Shown: piece after piece, positions 16,827-25,055 of the stretch | Numbering within the stretch: position 1 is the first letter of the stretch | How the letters are laid out: the number at the start of each line of letters is the position of its first letter | Assembly: GCA_031253835.1 (NCBI GenBank) | Contig: JAIRVP010000025.1 | Coordinates: forward strand, 1-64,000 | Direction: 5' to 3' | Length of the DNA: 64,000 nucleotides | From: Burkholderia sp. | Lineage (GTDB): Bacteria > Pseudomonadota > Gammaproteobacteria > Burkholderiales > Burkholderiaceae | The notes under the pieces: generated by a model | What the model saw: the letters and a program-made list of their open reading frames with translations, nothing else | The model's database searches: none | What the model was told of the DNA's origin: nothing | Position numbers and translations under genes: made by a program

Positions 16827-17756
16827 ATGGACTTGAGACAGTTGCGCTATTTCGTGAAGGTCGTCGAATGCGGCAACGTCACGCATGCGAGCGAGGCGCT
16901 GCATGTCGCACAGCCGGCGGTCAGCCAGCAGATGCGCAATCTCGAACAGGATCTCGGGATGCAGCTGCTCGAGCGGAGCGTGCGCGGCGTCGCGCCGACC
17001 GCCGCCGGCCGCACGTTGTACCAGCACGCGCTCGAACTGCTGCGCCAGGCCGACGGCACGCGCGAGCTGCTGCGCCGCGACGCCGATACGCCGCAGGGGC
17101 GCGTGACGGTCGGGATGCCGTCGAGCACCGCGCGCGTGCTGGCCATTCCGCTCGCCCGTGCGGTGCGCGACCGCTATCCGGGCATCATGCTGGAGCTGAT
17201 CGAGGCGCCGAGCGCCGATCTCGACACGCTGCTCGAACGCGCGCGGCTCGATCTCGCGATCGTCGTCGACGCGGTCGACACGCGCGGCATCGCGATTCAC
17301 CGGCTGCTGACCGAAACGCTGTACCTGATCACGTGGCCCGAATTCCCGGTGCCCGACGATCCCGTGCCGCTCGACGCGATCGCGCGGATGCCGCTCGTGC
17401 TGCCGAGCGCGCCGAACACGATCCGCAACCGTGTCGACTGGGCGATGCGCGAAGCCGGGCTGTCGTACGAGATCAGCTTCGAGGCGAGTTCGACCGGGCT
17501 GCTGTTCGCGGCCGTGATGGCGCAGCTCGGCGTGACGATCCTGCCGTGGACGGCCGCGCACGTCGAGATCGAGGAACGCAAGCTCAAGCTGTCGACGGTC
17601 GCGCACCGGCTGTTCGCACGCGACCTGTCGCTGTGCTGGCACGACACCGCGCTCGTCAGCAACGCGGTGCAGAAGGTGAAGACCGAGATCGTCCGGCTGT
17701 TCGACATGCTCGGGCAGCGGCCCGAATGGGCAGCCGGCAATGGCGATCGTGCGTGA
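16827..17756 (+). CDS. LysR-family transcriptional regulator
   Basis: This 309-residue regulator starts MDLRQLRYFVKVVECGNVTH with the winged helix-turn-helix (AQPAVSQQMRNLEQDLGMQL at about 30-49). A periplasmic-binding-like effector domain from about residue 90 follows. The ATG at 16827 sits nine bases after GGGAG; the upstream ATG at 16794 would add an unrelated tail. It is divergent from the MFS/CoA-transferase/decarboxylase operon, the usual arrangement for a LysR activator of that operon. The 170-base gap has an AT-rich core at about 16760-16785 that could hold the binding site and both promoters. Confidence 0.9.
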   Translation: MDLRQLRYFVKVVECGNVTHASEALHVAQPAVSQQMRNLEQDLGMQLLERSVRGVAPTAAGRTLYQHALELLRQADGTRELLRRDADTPQGRVTVGMPSSTARVLAIPLARAVRDRYPGIMLELIEAPSADLDTLLERARLDLAIVVDAVDTRGIAIHRLLTETLYLITWPEFPVPDDPVPLDAIARMPLVLPSAPNTIRNRVDWAMREAGLSYEISFEASSTGLLFAAVMAQLGVTILPWTAAHVEIEERKLKLSTVAHRLFARDLSLCWHDTALVSNAVQKVKTEIVRLFDMLGQRPEWAAGNGDRA

Positions 17757-17878
17757 CCGGTGCAGCGCGTGCCTTGTGCTGCCCTGCTCTGCGTACTAAG
17801 CTCCTTTCACTTGGGTACCGCTGACACCTCCGCTTCTCTTCGCCGCTCGGTATAAGCGTCGGGGGAAGGAGGCCGTTC

Positions 17879-18220
17879 GTGTCCCCGCTCCAGTCTGCCT
17901 GGCTTCTGCTGGGCATCAGTGTTCTCGCCGAAGTGCTCGGCTCCGTCGGCCTGAAATTTTCGGCCGGCTTTTCCCGCCCGCTGCCGTCCGCGATCACCGT
18001 CGTCTGCTATGCATGCGCCGTGTGGCTGATGGCGCTCGCGACGAAGCGGCTCGAAATGGGGCTCGCGTATGCGAGCTGGGCCGCCGCCAGCACGGCGGCC
18101 ACTGCCGTGATCGGCATCGTCTGCTTCGATGAATCGGTGTCGTCGCTGAAGCTCGCCGGTATCGCGCTGACCGTCTGCGCACTCGTCGCGCTCAACCTCG
18201 GCGAGGCAGCAACGCGGTGA
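17879..18220 (+). CDS. Small multidrug resistance (SMR) family transporter
   Basis: A 113-residue protein with four transmembrane helices and the essential glutamate of SMR pumps at E18 in SVLAEVLG. KFSAGFSRPLPS after helix 1 and GLAYASWAAAS in helix 3 are EmrE-like. Such dimers export cationic drugs or guanidinium-like compounds in exchange for protons. The start is a GTG preceded by AAGGAGG at seven bases. I looked for guanidine riboswitch motifs in the 122-base leader and did not recognise any, so the substrate is open. Confidence 0.88.
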   Translation: MSPLQSAWLLLGISVLAEVLGSVGLKFSAGFSRPLPSAITVVCYACAVWLMALATKRLEMGLAYASWAAASTAATAVIGIVCFDESVSSLKLAGIALTVCALVALNLGEAATR

Positions 18221-18328
18221 TCGGCACGTGGGCGCCCGGCGGGGCATTGACAACGCCCCCCGTCGCCCCTTACCGTTGCTTCCATCGTAACCATCACCGG
18301 TTCAGCTTAAGAGGTTGTCGGCCCGCTC

Positions 18329-18958
18329 GTGCTCGACACCTCTGCCTTCCTCGAAGGCCTGCTGCTTGGCGCTGGCCTGTTCACGTCGGTCGGCCCCAAG
18401 GACGCCTTCGTCATCAAGCGCTCGATCTCGAGCCCCCATCTGCTCTCCATTGCCCTCGTCTGCGCAGGCAGCGACGCGCTGCTGATCGCGCTCGGTGCGC
18501 AAGGGTTGTCTTCGTTGCTGTCGCGGCATCCCGCCGTGGTGTCGGCCGCGCTGTGGGCCGGCATCGCGTATCTCGCCGGTTACGGTCTGCTCGCGTTGCG
18601 CTCGGCGATCGTGAGACGGCAGCCCGGACATGTCGGCGGTTCATGCCCCGGCAGCGGCGAGCCCACGCGGTCGCGCACGGTGCTGGCAACCGCCGCCGTT
18701 TCGCTGCTCAACCCGTATGCGTGGATCGATACCGTGCTGCTGATCGGCACCGTGATCGTGAGTCACACGCCGTCCGCACGCGCACCGTTTGCGATCGGCG
18801 CGGTGACTGCTTCGCTCGTCTGGTTCCTGATGCTCGCCTATGGCGCACGCGCATGCCGAGCGTGGTTCGCTCGCACGCTCGCGTGGCGGGTGCTCGACGG
18901 CTTCGTCGCGGTGATGATGCTCGGCTTCGCGATTCGATTCGCGATCGATGCGCTTTAG
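18329..18958 (+). CDS. LysE/ArgO-family exporter
   Basis: This 209-residue membrane protein has six hydrophobic segments. The N-terminal motif LLGAGLFTSVGPKDAFVIKR (about 11-30) and SLLNPYAWIDTVLLIG (about 127-142) are typical of the LysE/ArgO branch that exports basic amino acids. The GTG start at 18329 has only a weak GAGG upstream, and no better in-frame start is visible. It follows the SMR gene by 108 bases on the same strand, so both may be exported-metabolite or toxic-compound pumps. The substrate is not established. Confidence 0.82.
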   Translation: MLDTSAFLEGLLLGAGLFTSVGPKDAFVIKRSISSPHLLSIALVCAGSDALLIALGAQGLSSLLSRHPAVVSAALWAGIAYLAGYGLLALRSAIVRRQPGHVGGSCPGSGEPTRSRTVLATAAVSLLNPYAWIDTVLLIGTVIVSHTPSARAPFAIGAVTASLVWFLMLAYGARACRAWFARTLAWRVLDGFVAVMMLGFAIRFAIDAL

Positions 18959-19272
18959 GCGTCAGCGGCCCGATGGAATCGCCGGGCCGGCATCGCGGGA
19001 AACGGCGGTCGCTCGGTCGTGGATCGCGGTGATGCGCGTGGTCGGGGTTCCGGGCATACGTTCGGTGTTCGCGGGCCATGACGCATGGCAGCCGGCGCGA
19101 CTGGCGGACCGGCGGAATGGAGGAGCCAGCCGGGCGTGCGACCACGCTCGGCGAACGGCTTCCGAACCGGAACGAATTTTATTGAGCCGGAATTCCCGGT
19201 TGCCCTCCCGGCTCCGCGAACCGGGAGGGATCGGGCGACGACTGTCTACGTGGATCGAACCGACAGGCCCGC
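18959..19272. other. Intergenic region with a strong hairpin at 19203-19229
   Basis: About 314 bases between convergent genes without a supported gene. It contains a 9-bp stem CCCTCCCGG/CCGGGAGGG (19203-19211 with 19221-19229) around a nine-base loop. There is no T tract on either side, so it may be a poor terminator or an mRNA-end structure for the two convergent transcripts. Confidence 0.45.
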
Positions 19273-19617
19273 TCAGGCGAAGACGAAGTACTTGCGCACC
19301 GTCTCCACCACTTCCCACGTCCCTTTCATGCCGGGTTCGATCACGAACACGTCGCCGGCTTTCAGGTGCACCGACGCCTCGCCTTCCGGCGTGATGATGC
19401 AGTAGCCATCAAGGAAGTGGCAGTACTCCCATTTCTCGTAGTTCACCTCGAACTTGCCCGGCGTGCAGATCCAGGTACCCATGATCTTGCTGCCGTCCTT
19501 CGAGAGGTACGCGTTGAGGTTCACGGTGTGCGGATCGCCGCCAATGCGCTTCCACTTGGTCGCATCGAGGACCGGCGTCGGGCAGGTTTCACGCAGAACG
19601 GTGATGAAATCGGACAT
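19273..19617 (-). CDS. Cupin-domain protein (cupin_3/DUF861 type)
   Basis: A 114-residue single-domain cupin. The hydrophobic core GTWICTPGKFEVNYEKWEYC and the DGYCIITPEG and LKAGDVFVIEPG strands are typical of the DUF861/EutQ-like group. The Trp-rich GTWEVVETVRKYFVF end also fits. Proteins of this type are often annotated as cupins of unknown function. The metal-binding histidines of classic cupins are mostly replaced, so a catalytic role is doubtful. The start at 19617 has GGAG nearby. An inverted repeat ACTAACG/CGTTAGT lies just upstream. Confidence 0.8.
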   Translation of the reverse strand: MSDFITVLRETCPTPVLDATKWKRIGGDPHTVNLNAYLSKDGSKIMGTWICTPGKFEVNYEKWEYCHFLDGYCIITPEGEASVHLKAGDVFVIEPGMKGTWEVVETVRKYFVFA

Positions 19618-19628
19618 GTCAGCTCCAG

Positions 19629-19663
19629 ACTAACGTTCGTGTAAGAAGGCTTGTCACGTTAGT
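19629..19663. promoter_or_regulatory. Inverted repeat upstream of the cupin gene
   Basis: ACTAACG (19629-19635) and CGTTAGT (19657-19663) are perfect inverted repeats about two and a half helical turns apart. They begin 12 bases upstream of the cupin start. They could be an operator or form a 5' leader hairpin. No adjacent regulator gene is present. Confidence 0.35.
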
Positions 19664-19789
19664 TCGAAAGCGTTGCCGGGGCTTGCATGCTTCCGACACC
19701 GACTCGTCTATTTTCGACACCGGCCTGCGTGCAGGCGCACCGCCAGCAGGGATCGCGAAGCCGTTTGCCGGCGGCCAAAAACACCTCAC

Positions 19790-19819
19790 TTGCATCATCG
19801 CCGCCAAACCCTGTAGAAT
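19790..19819 (+). promoter_or_regulatory. Sigma-70-type promoter of tRNA-Gly
   Basis: TTGCAT at 19790-19795 and TAGAAT at 19814-19819 are separated by 18 bases and end 10 bases before the tRNA. This is close to the sigma-70 consensus and well placed for the tRNA gene. Confidence 0.6.
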
Positions 19820-19829
19820 TACGCGTTCT

Positions 19830-19904
19830 GCGGGCGTCGTATAATGGCCATTACCTCAGCTTCCCAAGCTGATGACGTGGGTTCGATTCCCATCGCCCGC
19901 TCCA
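19830..19904 (+). tRNA. tRNA-Gly (anticodon CCC)
   Basis: The acceptor arms GCGGGCG (19830-19836) and CGCCCGC (19894-19900) pair perfectly. They are followed by discriminator T and an encoded CCA at 19902-19904. The anticodon arm TCAGC-TTCCCAA-GCTGA gives anticodon CCC at 19863-19865, reading GGG glycine codons. The T arm is GTGGG-TTCGATT-CCCAT. The gene appears complete and has its own promoter. Confidence 0.96.
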
Positions 19905-20132
19905 GTCTTCAAACCCTTGCCGCGCAAAGCCTGCAGGGTTCTCAGGCAGTCACTGCCGCACTCCCAGCGATATCCGTCTCGAATGTGTGCCACGGCGCAT
20001 GTCCGTTGCGTACCCGTCGCAAGATCTCCCGGCAGATCGCAAGCAACGAACCATCCGGCACCTGCTCCATCCGCCCCCAGCCGCCCTCGCCCAACAGCGT
20101 GCGAAAGCCGGCCCACGCACGCGACGCCGACC

Positions 20133-20465
20133 TCACGCCGCGCGCAACATCACGATGAGGAGCGGCAAGCACAGCAGGCCGTGAAGCACGATCGCGCAAT
20201 ACGCCGGCATCGCACTCGCTCCGGCCTCGCGGTTTGCATTCAGCAGCGCACCGATCGCCCAGACGAGACCGCCGAGTGAGACGATGCCGCACAGGACGAC
20301 CGCTGCCAGCGCAGTACCGATCGCGCCGAATCCCGACGCCCCGGCAAAGGCTTCCGGATTATTGAAGATCGATAGGCCGACGATCCCGGCAATCACGCAC
20401 TCGGCGAGCGCGAGCGTCGCCGGGCCGCTGCCGATCTTGCGACGCACGGAAGTTGTTTCACTCAT
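20133..20465 (-). CDS. Small integral membrane protein of unknown function
   Basis: This 110-residue protein has about three hydrophobic segments (roughly residues 20-38, 45-75 and 85-107), with a short polar N-terminus MSETTSVRRKIGSG. I do not recognise a named family. The ATG at 20465 lies seven bases after GGGGAG and is preferred to an in-frame ATG five codons earlier. It lies alone, with an inverted repeat GGTTGTTGC/GCAACCACC (20522-20543) upstream. No functional context is available. Confidence 0.6.
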   Translation of the reverse strand: MSETTSVRRKIGSGPATLALAECVIAGIVGLSIFNNPEAFAGASGFGAIGTALAAVVLCGIVSLGGLVWAIGALLNANREAGASAMPAYCAIVLHGLLCLPLLIVMLRAA

Positions 20466-20850
20466 GGCTTTTCTCCCCAAAGGCCATTGTCAGCGCATCA
20501 TGCCGACGCACCATTTCACGCGGTTGTTGCAAACGCAACCACCGATGAGACATGAAGCGCCATGACGGCCGTCATCGCTTCTTGTCGTTCTGGCCGCAGG
20601 CAATCGAAACGAAACGCGCACTGTTCATTTTCATCACGTTGCGCACGCGTCTCGCGCATCCGGTCACGCCGGCTGCGTCAGCGATTCTACTCAATCGCCC
20701 GGCAGCAGCCCATCGCCCGAACAGTCCCGAGCCGCCCAAACAAAAAAGGACACACCCTCCCTCATCAGGAAAGCATGTCCCAAAAACCGGTGCCGGGGAG
20801 TGCGCCGTTAGCGCCAGCACCGATCAACCTGCGTGGTGCGAGCCCGTCGC
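20466..20850. other. Intergenic region with a hairpin repeat and the guaD-side terminator
   Basis: About 385 bases without a supported gene. At 20522-20543 there is a near-perfect inverted repeat (GGTTGTTGC, AAAC loop, GCAACCACC) 57 bases upstream of the membrane protein gene. At 20742-20780 lies a leftward terminator for the purine-degradation genes. Confidence 0.4.
20742..20780 (-). terminator. Intrinsic terminator of the leftward purine locus
   Basis: Read on the minus strand, GGACA...TGTCC with an inner TTTCCT/AGGGAGG pairing is followed by TTTTTT. It lies 71 bases downstream of the guanine-deaminase-like gene and is well placed to end that operon. Confidence 0.65.
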
Positions 20851-21318
20851 TCAGCTGCCGTGCACGGCCTGCCAGGCCTCGTACAGGTCCTGTCCTTCAT
20901 CGCGCGCACGGTGATAAACCAGTTTCATCTCGCGCTCTTCCAGCGGCCGCGCGATCTCCACATAACCGCGCGCGGCCGACAGGTCGTACGGCTCGCCGTC
21001 CTCGTTCGAGTACGCGTAATACACCTCGCTGACGCCCGCGAGATACATCGCCGACAGGCACATCGAACACGGATACCCGCTCGCATACATCACCGAGCCG
21101 CTCAGGTCCGTGCTGCCGAGCGCCTTGCTCGCGGCACGCACGGCCTGCATCTCGGCATGCGCGCTCGGATCGCACGTCGCCTCCACTTCATTGACCGAAC
21201 GCGCGAGTACCTTGCCGTCGCGGACGAGCACGGCGCCGAACGGCCAGGTCTTGCGCTCCCGCACGTTCTCCATCGCGAGGCGGATCGAGTCGACGAGGTA
21301 GGTATCGGTTTGAGACAT
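20851..21318 (-). CDS. Guanine deaminase-like nucleoside deaminase (CDA superfamily)
   Basis: A 155-residue zinc deaminase. Metal and catalytic residues are visible in SAHAEMQAV (H54, E56) and GYPCSMCLSAMY (C84, C87). The overall length and the C-terminal EEREMKLVYHRARDE...EAWQAV resemble the small guanine deaminase of Bacillus, which converts guanine to xanthine. Neighbouring genes act on urate breakdown products, which supports a purine substrate over tRNA adenosine or cytosine. It lies 23 bases downstream of hydroxyisourate hydrolase on the same strand and likely is the last gene of the operon. Confidence 0.82.
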   Translation of the reverse strand: MSQTDTYLVDSIRLAMENVRERKTWPFGAVLVRDGKVLARSVNEVEATCDPSAHAEMQAVRAASKALGSTDLSGSVMYASGYPCSMCLSAMYLAGVSEVYYAYSNEDGEPYDLSAARGYVEIARPLEEREMKLVYHRARDEGQDLYEAWQAVHGS

Positions 21319-21341
21319 GGCACTTCTCCATTCAGGTGAGA

Positions 21342-21677
21342 TCAACTGCCGCGGTACGTCGAGAACGACCACGGCGAGCAGAGCAGCGGCACGTGATAGT
21401 GCTGTGCCGGATCGAATACGGTGAAGCGGACCGGCACGACGTCGGACAGCGCGCTCGCGTCCTTGAAATGCGCACCGATCGCGAAGCGCAGCTCGAACTG
21501 CCCGGCGCGCGCCGCTTCGCTGCGCAGCATCGGCGCATCGGTGCGCCCGTCGGCGTTGCTGACCGTGCGGTTCAGCAACCTGGGCGGCGTGACGCCGAGG
21601 TCATAGAGTTCGATCGGTACGCCGCCGATCGGCTTGCCGGTCGTCAGGTCGAGAACATGGGTGCTGATGCCAGCCAT
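21342..21677 (-). CDS. uraH: 5-hydroxyisourate hydrolase, cytoplasmic
   Basis: This 111-residue transthyretin-related enzyme opens the ring of 5-hydroxyisourate to give OHCU in urate catabolism. The three diagnostic motifs are present: THVLDLTTGKP near the N-terminus, GRTDAP in the middle, and the C-terminal tetrapeptide YRGS. HYHVPLL supplies the third histidine. No signal peptide is seen. The start at 21677 follows the family MAGISTHVLD. It lies in a leftward operon with a second, exported paralogue, an MFS permease and a deaminase. Confidence 0.93.
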   Translation of the reverse strand: MAGISTHVLDLTTGKPIGGVPIELYDLGVTPPRLLNRTVSNADGRTDAPMLRSEAARAGQFELRFAIGAHFKDASALSDVVPVRFTVFDPAQHYHVPLLCSPWSFSTYRGS

Positions 21678-21723
21678 TCGCTTGCTCCAATTCTGGTCGA
21701 GGAATCCGGAAAGAACCTGCCGC

Positions 21724-22245
21724 TCAGCTGCCGCGGTAGTACGTGTAGTTCCATGGCCCGAACTGCACGGGCAGGTGCAGCCGTTCCGATGCATCGGTGA
21801 CGCGGAAGCGGATCGGCACCTGCGACAGGAACGACGGTGACGGCAGCCGCGCGCCCTTCATCCGGAAGTAGTCGTCGACCTGCATCAGCAGTTCGTAGTC
21901 GCCAGCGACGTACGTGTCGCCGATCAGGAGCGGCTCGTCGGTCCGCCCGCTCCGGTTGATGACCGCCTTGCGGATCGGCACGGCCTCGCCCTTCTCGATC
22001 CGCGAAAACTCGACGTGCATGCCGGCCGCAGGCGTACCGTGGTAGGTATCGAGCAGGTGGATGGTCAGGCGCGGGCTCGCGCCATGCTGCGCGATCGGAT
22101 CGGCCGCCTGCGCAGGTTTCAGCGCATCGCCCTGCGCCGCCGACGGCGTCGCGGCCTGTGCGCGGCCGGCCAGCAGCATGCCGCCGGCCGCGGCCATCGA
22201 CGCCATCACGAACTGCCGGCGCTCACGCTTGATGAATTCACTCAT
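21724..22245 (-). CDS. 5-hydroxyisourate hydrolase with twin-arginine signal peptide
   Basis: A 173-residue paralogue of the neighbouring hydrolase with a 60-residue N-terminal extension. KRERRQFVMASMAAAGGMLL followed by GRAQAA is a good Tat export signal, with cleavage expected near residue 31. The catalytic domain keeps LTIHLLDTYHGTP, GRTDEPL, RLHLPVQ and the C-terminal YYRGS. A periplasmic enzyme would process hydroxyisourate formed outside the cytoplasm. It lies two bases from the end of the MFS gene, so the two are almost certainly cotranscribed. Confidence 0.88.
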   Translation of the reverse strand: MSEFIKRERRQFVMASMAAAGGMLLAGRAQAATPSAAQGDALKPAQAADPIAQHGASPRLTIHLLDTYHGTPAAGMHVEFSRIEKGEAVPIRKAVINRSGRTDEPLLIGDTYVAGDYELLMQVDDYFRMKGARLPSPSFLSQVPIRFRVTDASERLHLPVQFGPWNYTYYRGS

Positions 22246-22247
22246 TA

Positions 22248-23588
22248 TCAGGACTCCTTCGACTTGCGTGCATGTGCGATGCCGGTCACGACCAGCACGG
22301 CCGCCATCAGCTCGATCGCGGCGACGAGGTAAAGGCCCGGCGCGAGGCTGCCGGTCGCGCTCTTGACGAGCCCGAGCACGTACGGCGCACCGAAGCCGGC
22401 CAGGTTCGACACCGAATTGATCAGCGCGACGCCGATCGCGGCGGCACTGCCCGCCAGATACAAATTCGGCAACTGCCAGAACACGGGAATCGCGCTCATC
22501 GTGCCGGCCAGCGCGATGATCATCGCGGCGATCGTGAACGCAGGCGCGACGCCCGGCATCCCGAGCAGCACGGCCATCACCGCCATCGCCAGCGCGCCGC
22601 AGCCGGCCGGTATCGCGAAGTGCCAGCGCACTTCCTTGTTCCGGTCGGAACGCGCGCCGTTCAGGATCATCCCCGCAGCACCGAACACGTACGCGAGCGC
22701 GGCGATCCAGCCGATCACCACCGTCGCGCCGAAGCCCGAGTCGCGGATGATCGTCGGAATCCAGAACGTCAGCGCGGAGTTCGCGCACAGCAGGCAGAAG
22801 AAGATCCCGATCAGCAGCCACACCTTCGGATTGCGGAACAGCGTGCGCCAGTCGTGGCCGCGCTCGCCGAGCTCGCGCTTGTCCGCGTCCAGCACGTTGC
22901 GCACGACCTGCTGCTCGGCAACGGACAGCCACTTCGCCTGCTCGGGCCGGTCGGTCATGTAGAAGTACGCGACGATCCCGGCCAGCACCGACGGGATGCC
23001 CTCGATGACGAACAGCCATTGCCAGCCGTGGAAGCCGTGCGAGCCGTCGAGCGACGTCATGATGCTGCCGGCGAGCGGGCCGCCGAGCACGCCGGCAATC
23101 GCCGACGCCGACATGAACGTGCCGAACGCCTTCGCGCGCCGCGAACTCGGATACCAGTAGGTCAGGTACAGGATGATGCCGGGATAGAAACCGGCTTCGA
23201 ATGCGCCGAGCAGGAAGCGCAGCAGGTAGAACTGCGTCGGCGTCTTCACGAACGACTGCAGGATGCAGATGATCCCCCAGCCGATCGTGATGCGCATGAT
23301 GGTCTTCTTCGCGCCGATCTTCTGCAGCAGCGCGTTCGACGGTACCTCGAAGAAGAAGTAGCCGAGAAAGAAGATGCCGGCGCCGAGCCCGTAGACGGCC
23401 TCGCTGAACTTGAGCGTATCGAGCATCTGCAGCTTCGCGAAACCGATGTTTACGCGGTCCAGCCACGCGAGCACCCACAGGGCGCAGAGAAACGGCAGAA
23501 GACGCCACGACACCTTGCGATAGACGCGCTCTTCAAGCGTCGGCTCGACCGACGAATAGACTGACGAATGCTGTTCCGTGACGGACAC
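22248..23588 (-). CDS. MFS permease (anion:cation symporter type), probable ureide or urate uptake
   Basis: This 446-residue, 12-helix MFS protein has LAWLDRVNIGFAKLQML at helix 1, LGYFFFEVPSNALLQKIGAK at helix 2 and EAGFYPGIILYLTYWYP at helix 4, all typical of the anion:cation symporter group. The start is a GTG at 23588 preceded by AGGAG six bases upstream (VSVTEQHSS). Members import organic anions such as hexuronates, phthalate or allantoate. The operon position with two hydroxyisourate hydrolases points to a purine breakdown product as substrate. A LysR gene lies divergently upstream. Confidence 0.85.
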   Translation of the reverse strand: MSVTEQHSSVYSSVEPTLEERVYRKVSWRLLPFLCALWVLAWLDRVNIGFAKLQMLDTLKFSEAVYGLGAGIFFLGYFFFEVPSNALLQKIGAKKTIMRITIGWGIICILQSFVKTPTQFYLLRFLLGAFEAGFYPGIILYLTYWYPSSRRAKAFGTFMSASAIAGVLGGPLAGSIMTSLDGSHGFHGWQWLFVIEGIPSVLAGIVAYFYMTDRPEQAKWLSVAEQQVVRNVLDADKRELGERGHDWRTLFRNPKVWLLIGIFFCLLCANSALTFWIPTIIRDSGFGATVVIGWIAALAYVFGAAGMILNGARSDRNKEVRWHFAIPAGCGALAMAVMAVLLGMPGVAPAFTIAAMIIALAGTMSAIPVFWQLPNLYLAGSAAAIGVALINSVSNLAGFGAPYVLGLVKSATGSLAPGLYLVAAIELMAAVLVVTGIAHARKSKES

Positions 23589-23967
23589 AGGTGTCTCCTG
23601 TAATGACTCGGCCGTCCTGGGCCGGCGACGCGACCGACCGGATCGCCACCATGCTGGGCGGCGATCCGGTCGGGCCTCGGCGGCTTGCAAGGCCGTGATC
23701 TTGTTGTGAAACCCGACCATATCGCAGGGGTCCGGCAGCAGACAGGCTCGGGTTGTTATAGGCCCCATAGCAAACCGCGCTGCCGCCCGCCCCGTATCGC
23801 TTCGCAGGGTATCGCCCGTCAAGCGTGGCGGCCGTTTCAGCGGTATCGGCGCCGCTCCCGCCCGTCTCGCCGGGACCGCGCGGACGCTCGGCCCTCTCGC
23901 CGCGCCCCGTTGACGCCGTTCGGCACTCGACGGCAAAGTGGAGCCGGTCAACGAACCCGAACTCACC
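23589..23967. other. Divergent regulatory region between the MFS permease and LysR genes
   Basis: About 380 bases without a supported gene. The segment GTTGTTATAGGCCCCATAGC at about 23751-23770 (continuing AAAC) is an imperfect inverted repeat in the midst of GC-rich DNA. It is a plausible LysR-type binding site and promoter zone. I cannot define -35 and -10 boxes with confidence. Confidence 0.35.
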
Positions 23968-24906
23968 ATGCGCAACGACGATCCGCTGGATACCTACCTG
24001 CTTCGCGTGCTGTGTACGCTGGTCGAGGAACGCAGCGTGTCGCGCACGGCGATCCGGCTGAACCAGTCGCAACCCGCGCTCAGCAGCGCGCTGAAACGCC
24101 TGCGGAAGCTGTTCGACGATCCGCTGCTCACGCGCGAAAAGAACGAGATGGTGCCGACCGAGCGCGCGCTGCAGCTCACGCAGGACGCACGGGTCGCGCT
24201 CAATGCGCTCGACAAGATGTTCAGCGCCGACGATGCCTTCGATCCGCAGCGCTCCGACCGCACGTTCACGATCGCGATGCCCGACTACCTCGCGCCGCCG
24301 TTCTTCGCGGACCTCGCGCGGCGGTTCCGCCAGCACGCGCCGAATTCGAAGCTCGTCACGCTGCCGATGGGGGCCGAATACGACTACGAGAAGGCGCTGG
24401 CCGAAGGCCAGGTCGACGTCGTGATCGGCAACTGGCCGGCGCCGCCCGAGCACCTGCACATGAACGTGCTGCTCGAGGACGAAGTCGTGTGCCTGATGTC
24501 GAAGGACAATCCGCTCGCGAAACCCGGCAGGCTCACCGCGGAAAGCTATATCGATGCGTCGCACCTGGTGCCGCTGCCCTATTCGAGCTCGCAACGCGGT
24601 GTCGTGGAAAGTTCGCTCGCGACGTTGCGCCTGAGCCGCGGCCGGCAAATGTCCTGCCCGTACTTCAGTCTCGCGCCGTACCTCGTCAGCGAGTCCGACC
24701 TGATCCTGACGACCGCTCGGCATTTCGCGGCCTACTACGCGCGCCGCCTGCCGCTGCTGATCCGCCCGGCGCCGTTCAACTTTCCGCTGATGCGCTTCTA
24801 TGTGCTTTGGCATCCGAACAAGCATCGCTCGAAGGCGCATGCGTGGCTGCGCGGGCTGTTGTCGGACAGCGGCGAGCGGCTGACGTCGATTGCCGGCGCC
24901 GCATGA
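23968..24906 (+). CDS. LysR-family transcriptional regulator of the purine locus
   Basis: A 312-residue regulator. The helix-turn-helix is at about 20-55 (SVSRTAIRLNQSQPALSSAL), the linker follows, and the effector domain starts near residue 95 with RTFTIAMPDYLAPPF. The ATG at 23968 (MRNDDPLDTYLLRVL) gives a normal N-terminus; a GTG at 23938 is an alternative. It is divergent from the permease/hydrolase operon and lies 149 bases upstream of uraD on the same strand. It probably controls both in response to a urate-derived signal. Confidence 0.85.
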   Translation: MRNDDPLDTYLLRVLCTLVEERSVSRTAIRLNQSQPALSSALKRLRKLFDDPLLTREKNEMVPTERALQLTQDARVALNALDKMFSADDAFDPQRSDRTFTIAMPDYLAPPFFADLARRFRQHAPNSKLVTLPMGAEYDYEKALAEGQVDVVIGNWPAPPEHLHMNVLLEDEVVCLMSKDNPLAKPGRLTAESYIDASHLVPLPYSSSQRGVVESSLATLRLSRGRQMSCPYFSLAPYLVSESDLILTTARHFAAYYARRLPLLIRPAPFNFPLMRFYVLWHPNKHRSKAHAWLRGLLSDSGERLTSIAGAA

Positions 24907-25055
24907 CGCGCGCAGCGAAGCAGGCCCGGAACCGCCGACGTGCGGGGCCGATGGCCCGACTGGTATACGGCCAATAGGACTTGCCCACTTCTGGTCGCAC
25001 CGGTGCGATTCCTATACTCGGAACCTCCATTCCCGCTCGAAGGTTCCTACAGACG

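Noticed and set aside
17757..17878. Possible guanidine riboswitch upstream of the SMR gene
   Set aside because: No paired ACGR-loop hairpins or other guanidine-class motif was recognised in the leader.
18240..18262. Hairpin GGGGC/GCCCC as a terminator after the SMR gene
   Set aside because: Short stem and no T tract; too weak to list.
19856..20116. Minus-strand frame across tRNA-Gly ending GDGNRTHVISLGS
   Set aside because: This peptide is a familiar artefact of translating the antisense strand of a tRNA gene.
23745..23780. FNR- or LysR-type binding site claimed from an imperfect repeat
   Set aside because: The arms match poorly without an inserted base, so it is only mentioned as a plausible regulatory zone.
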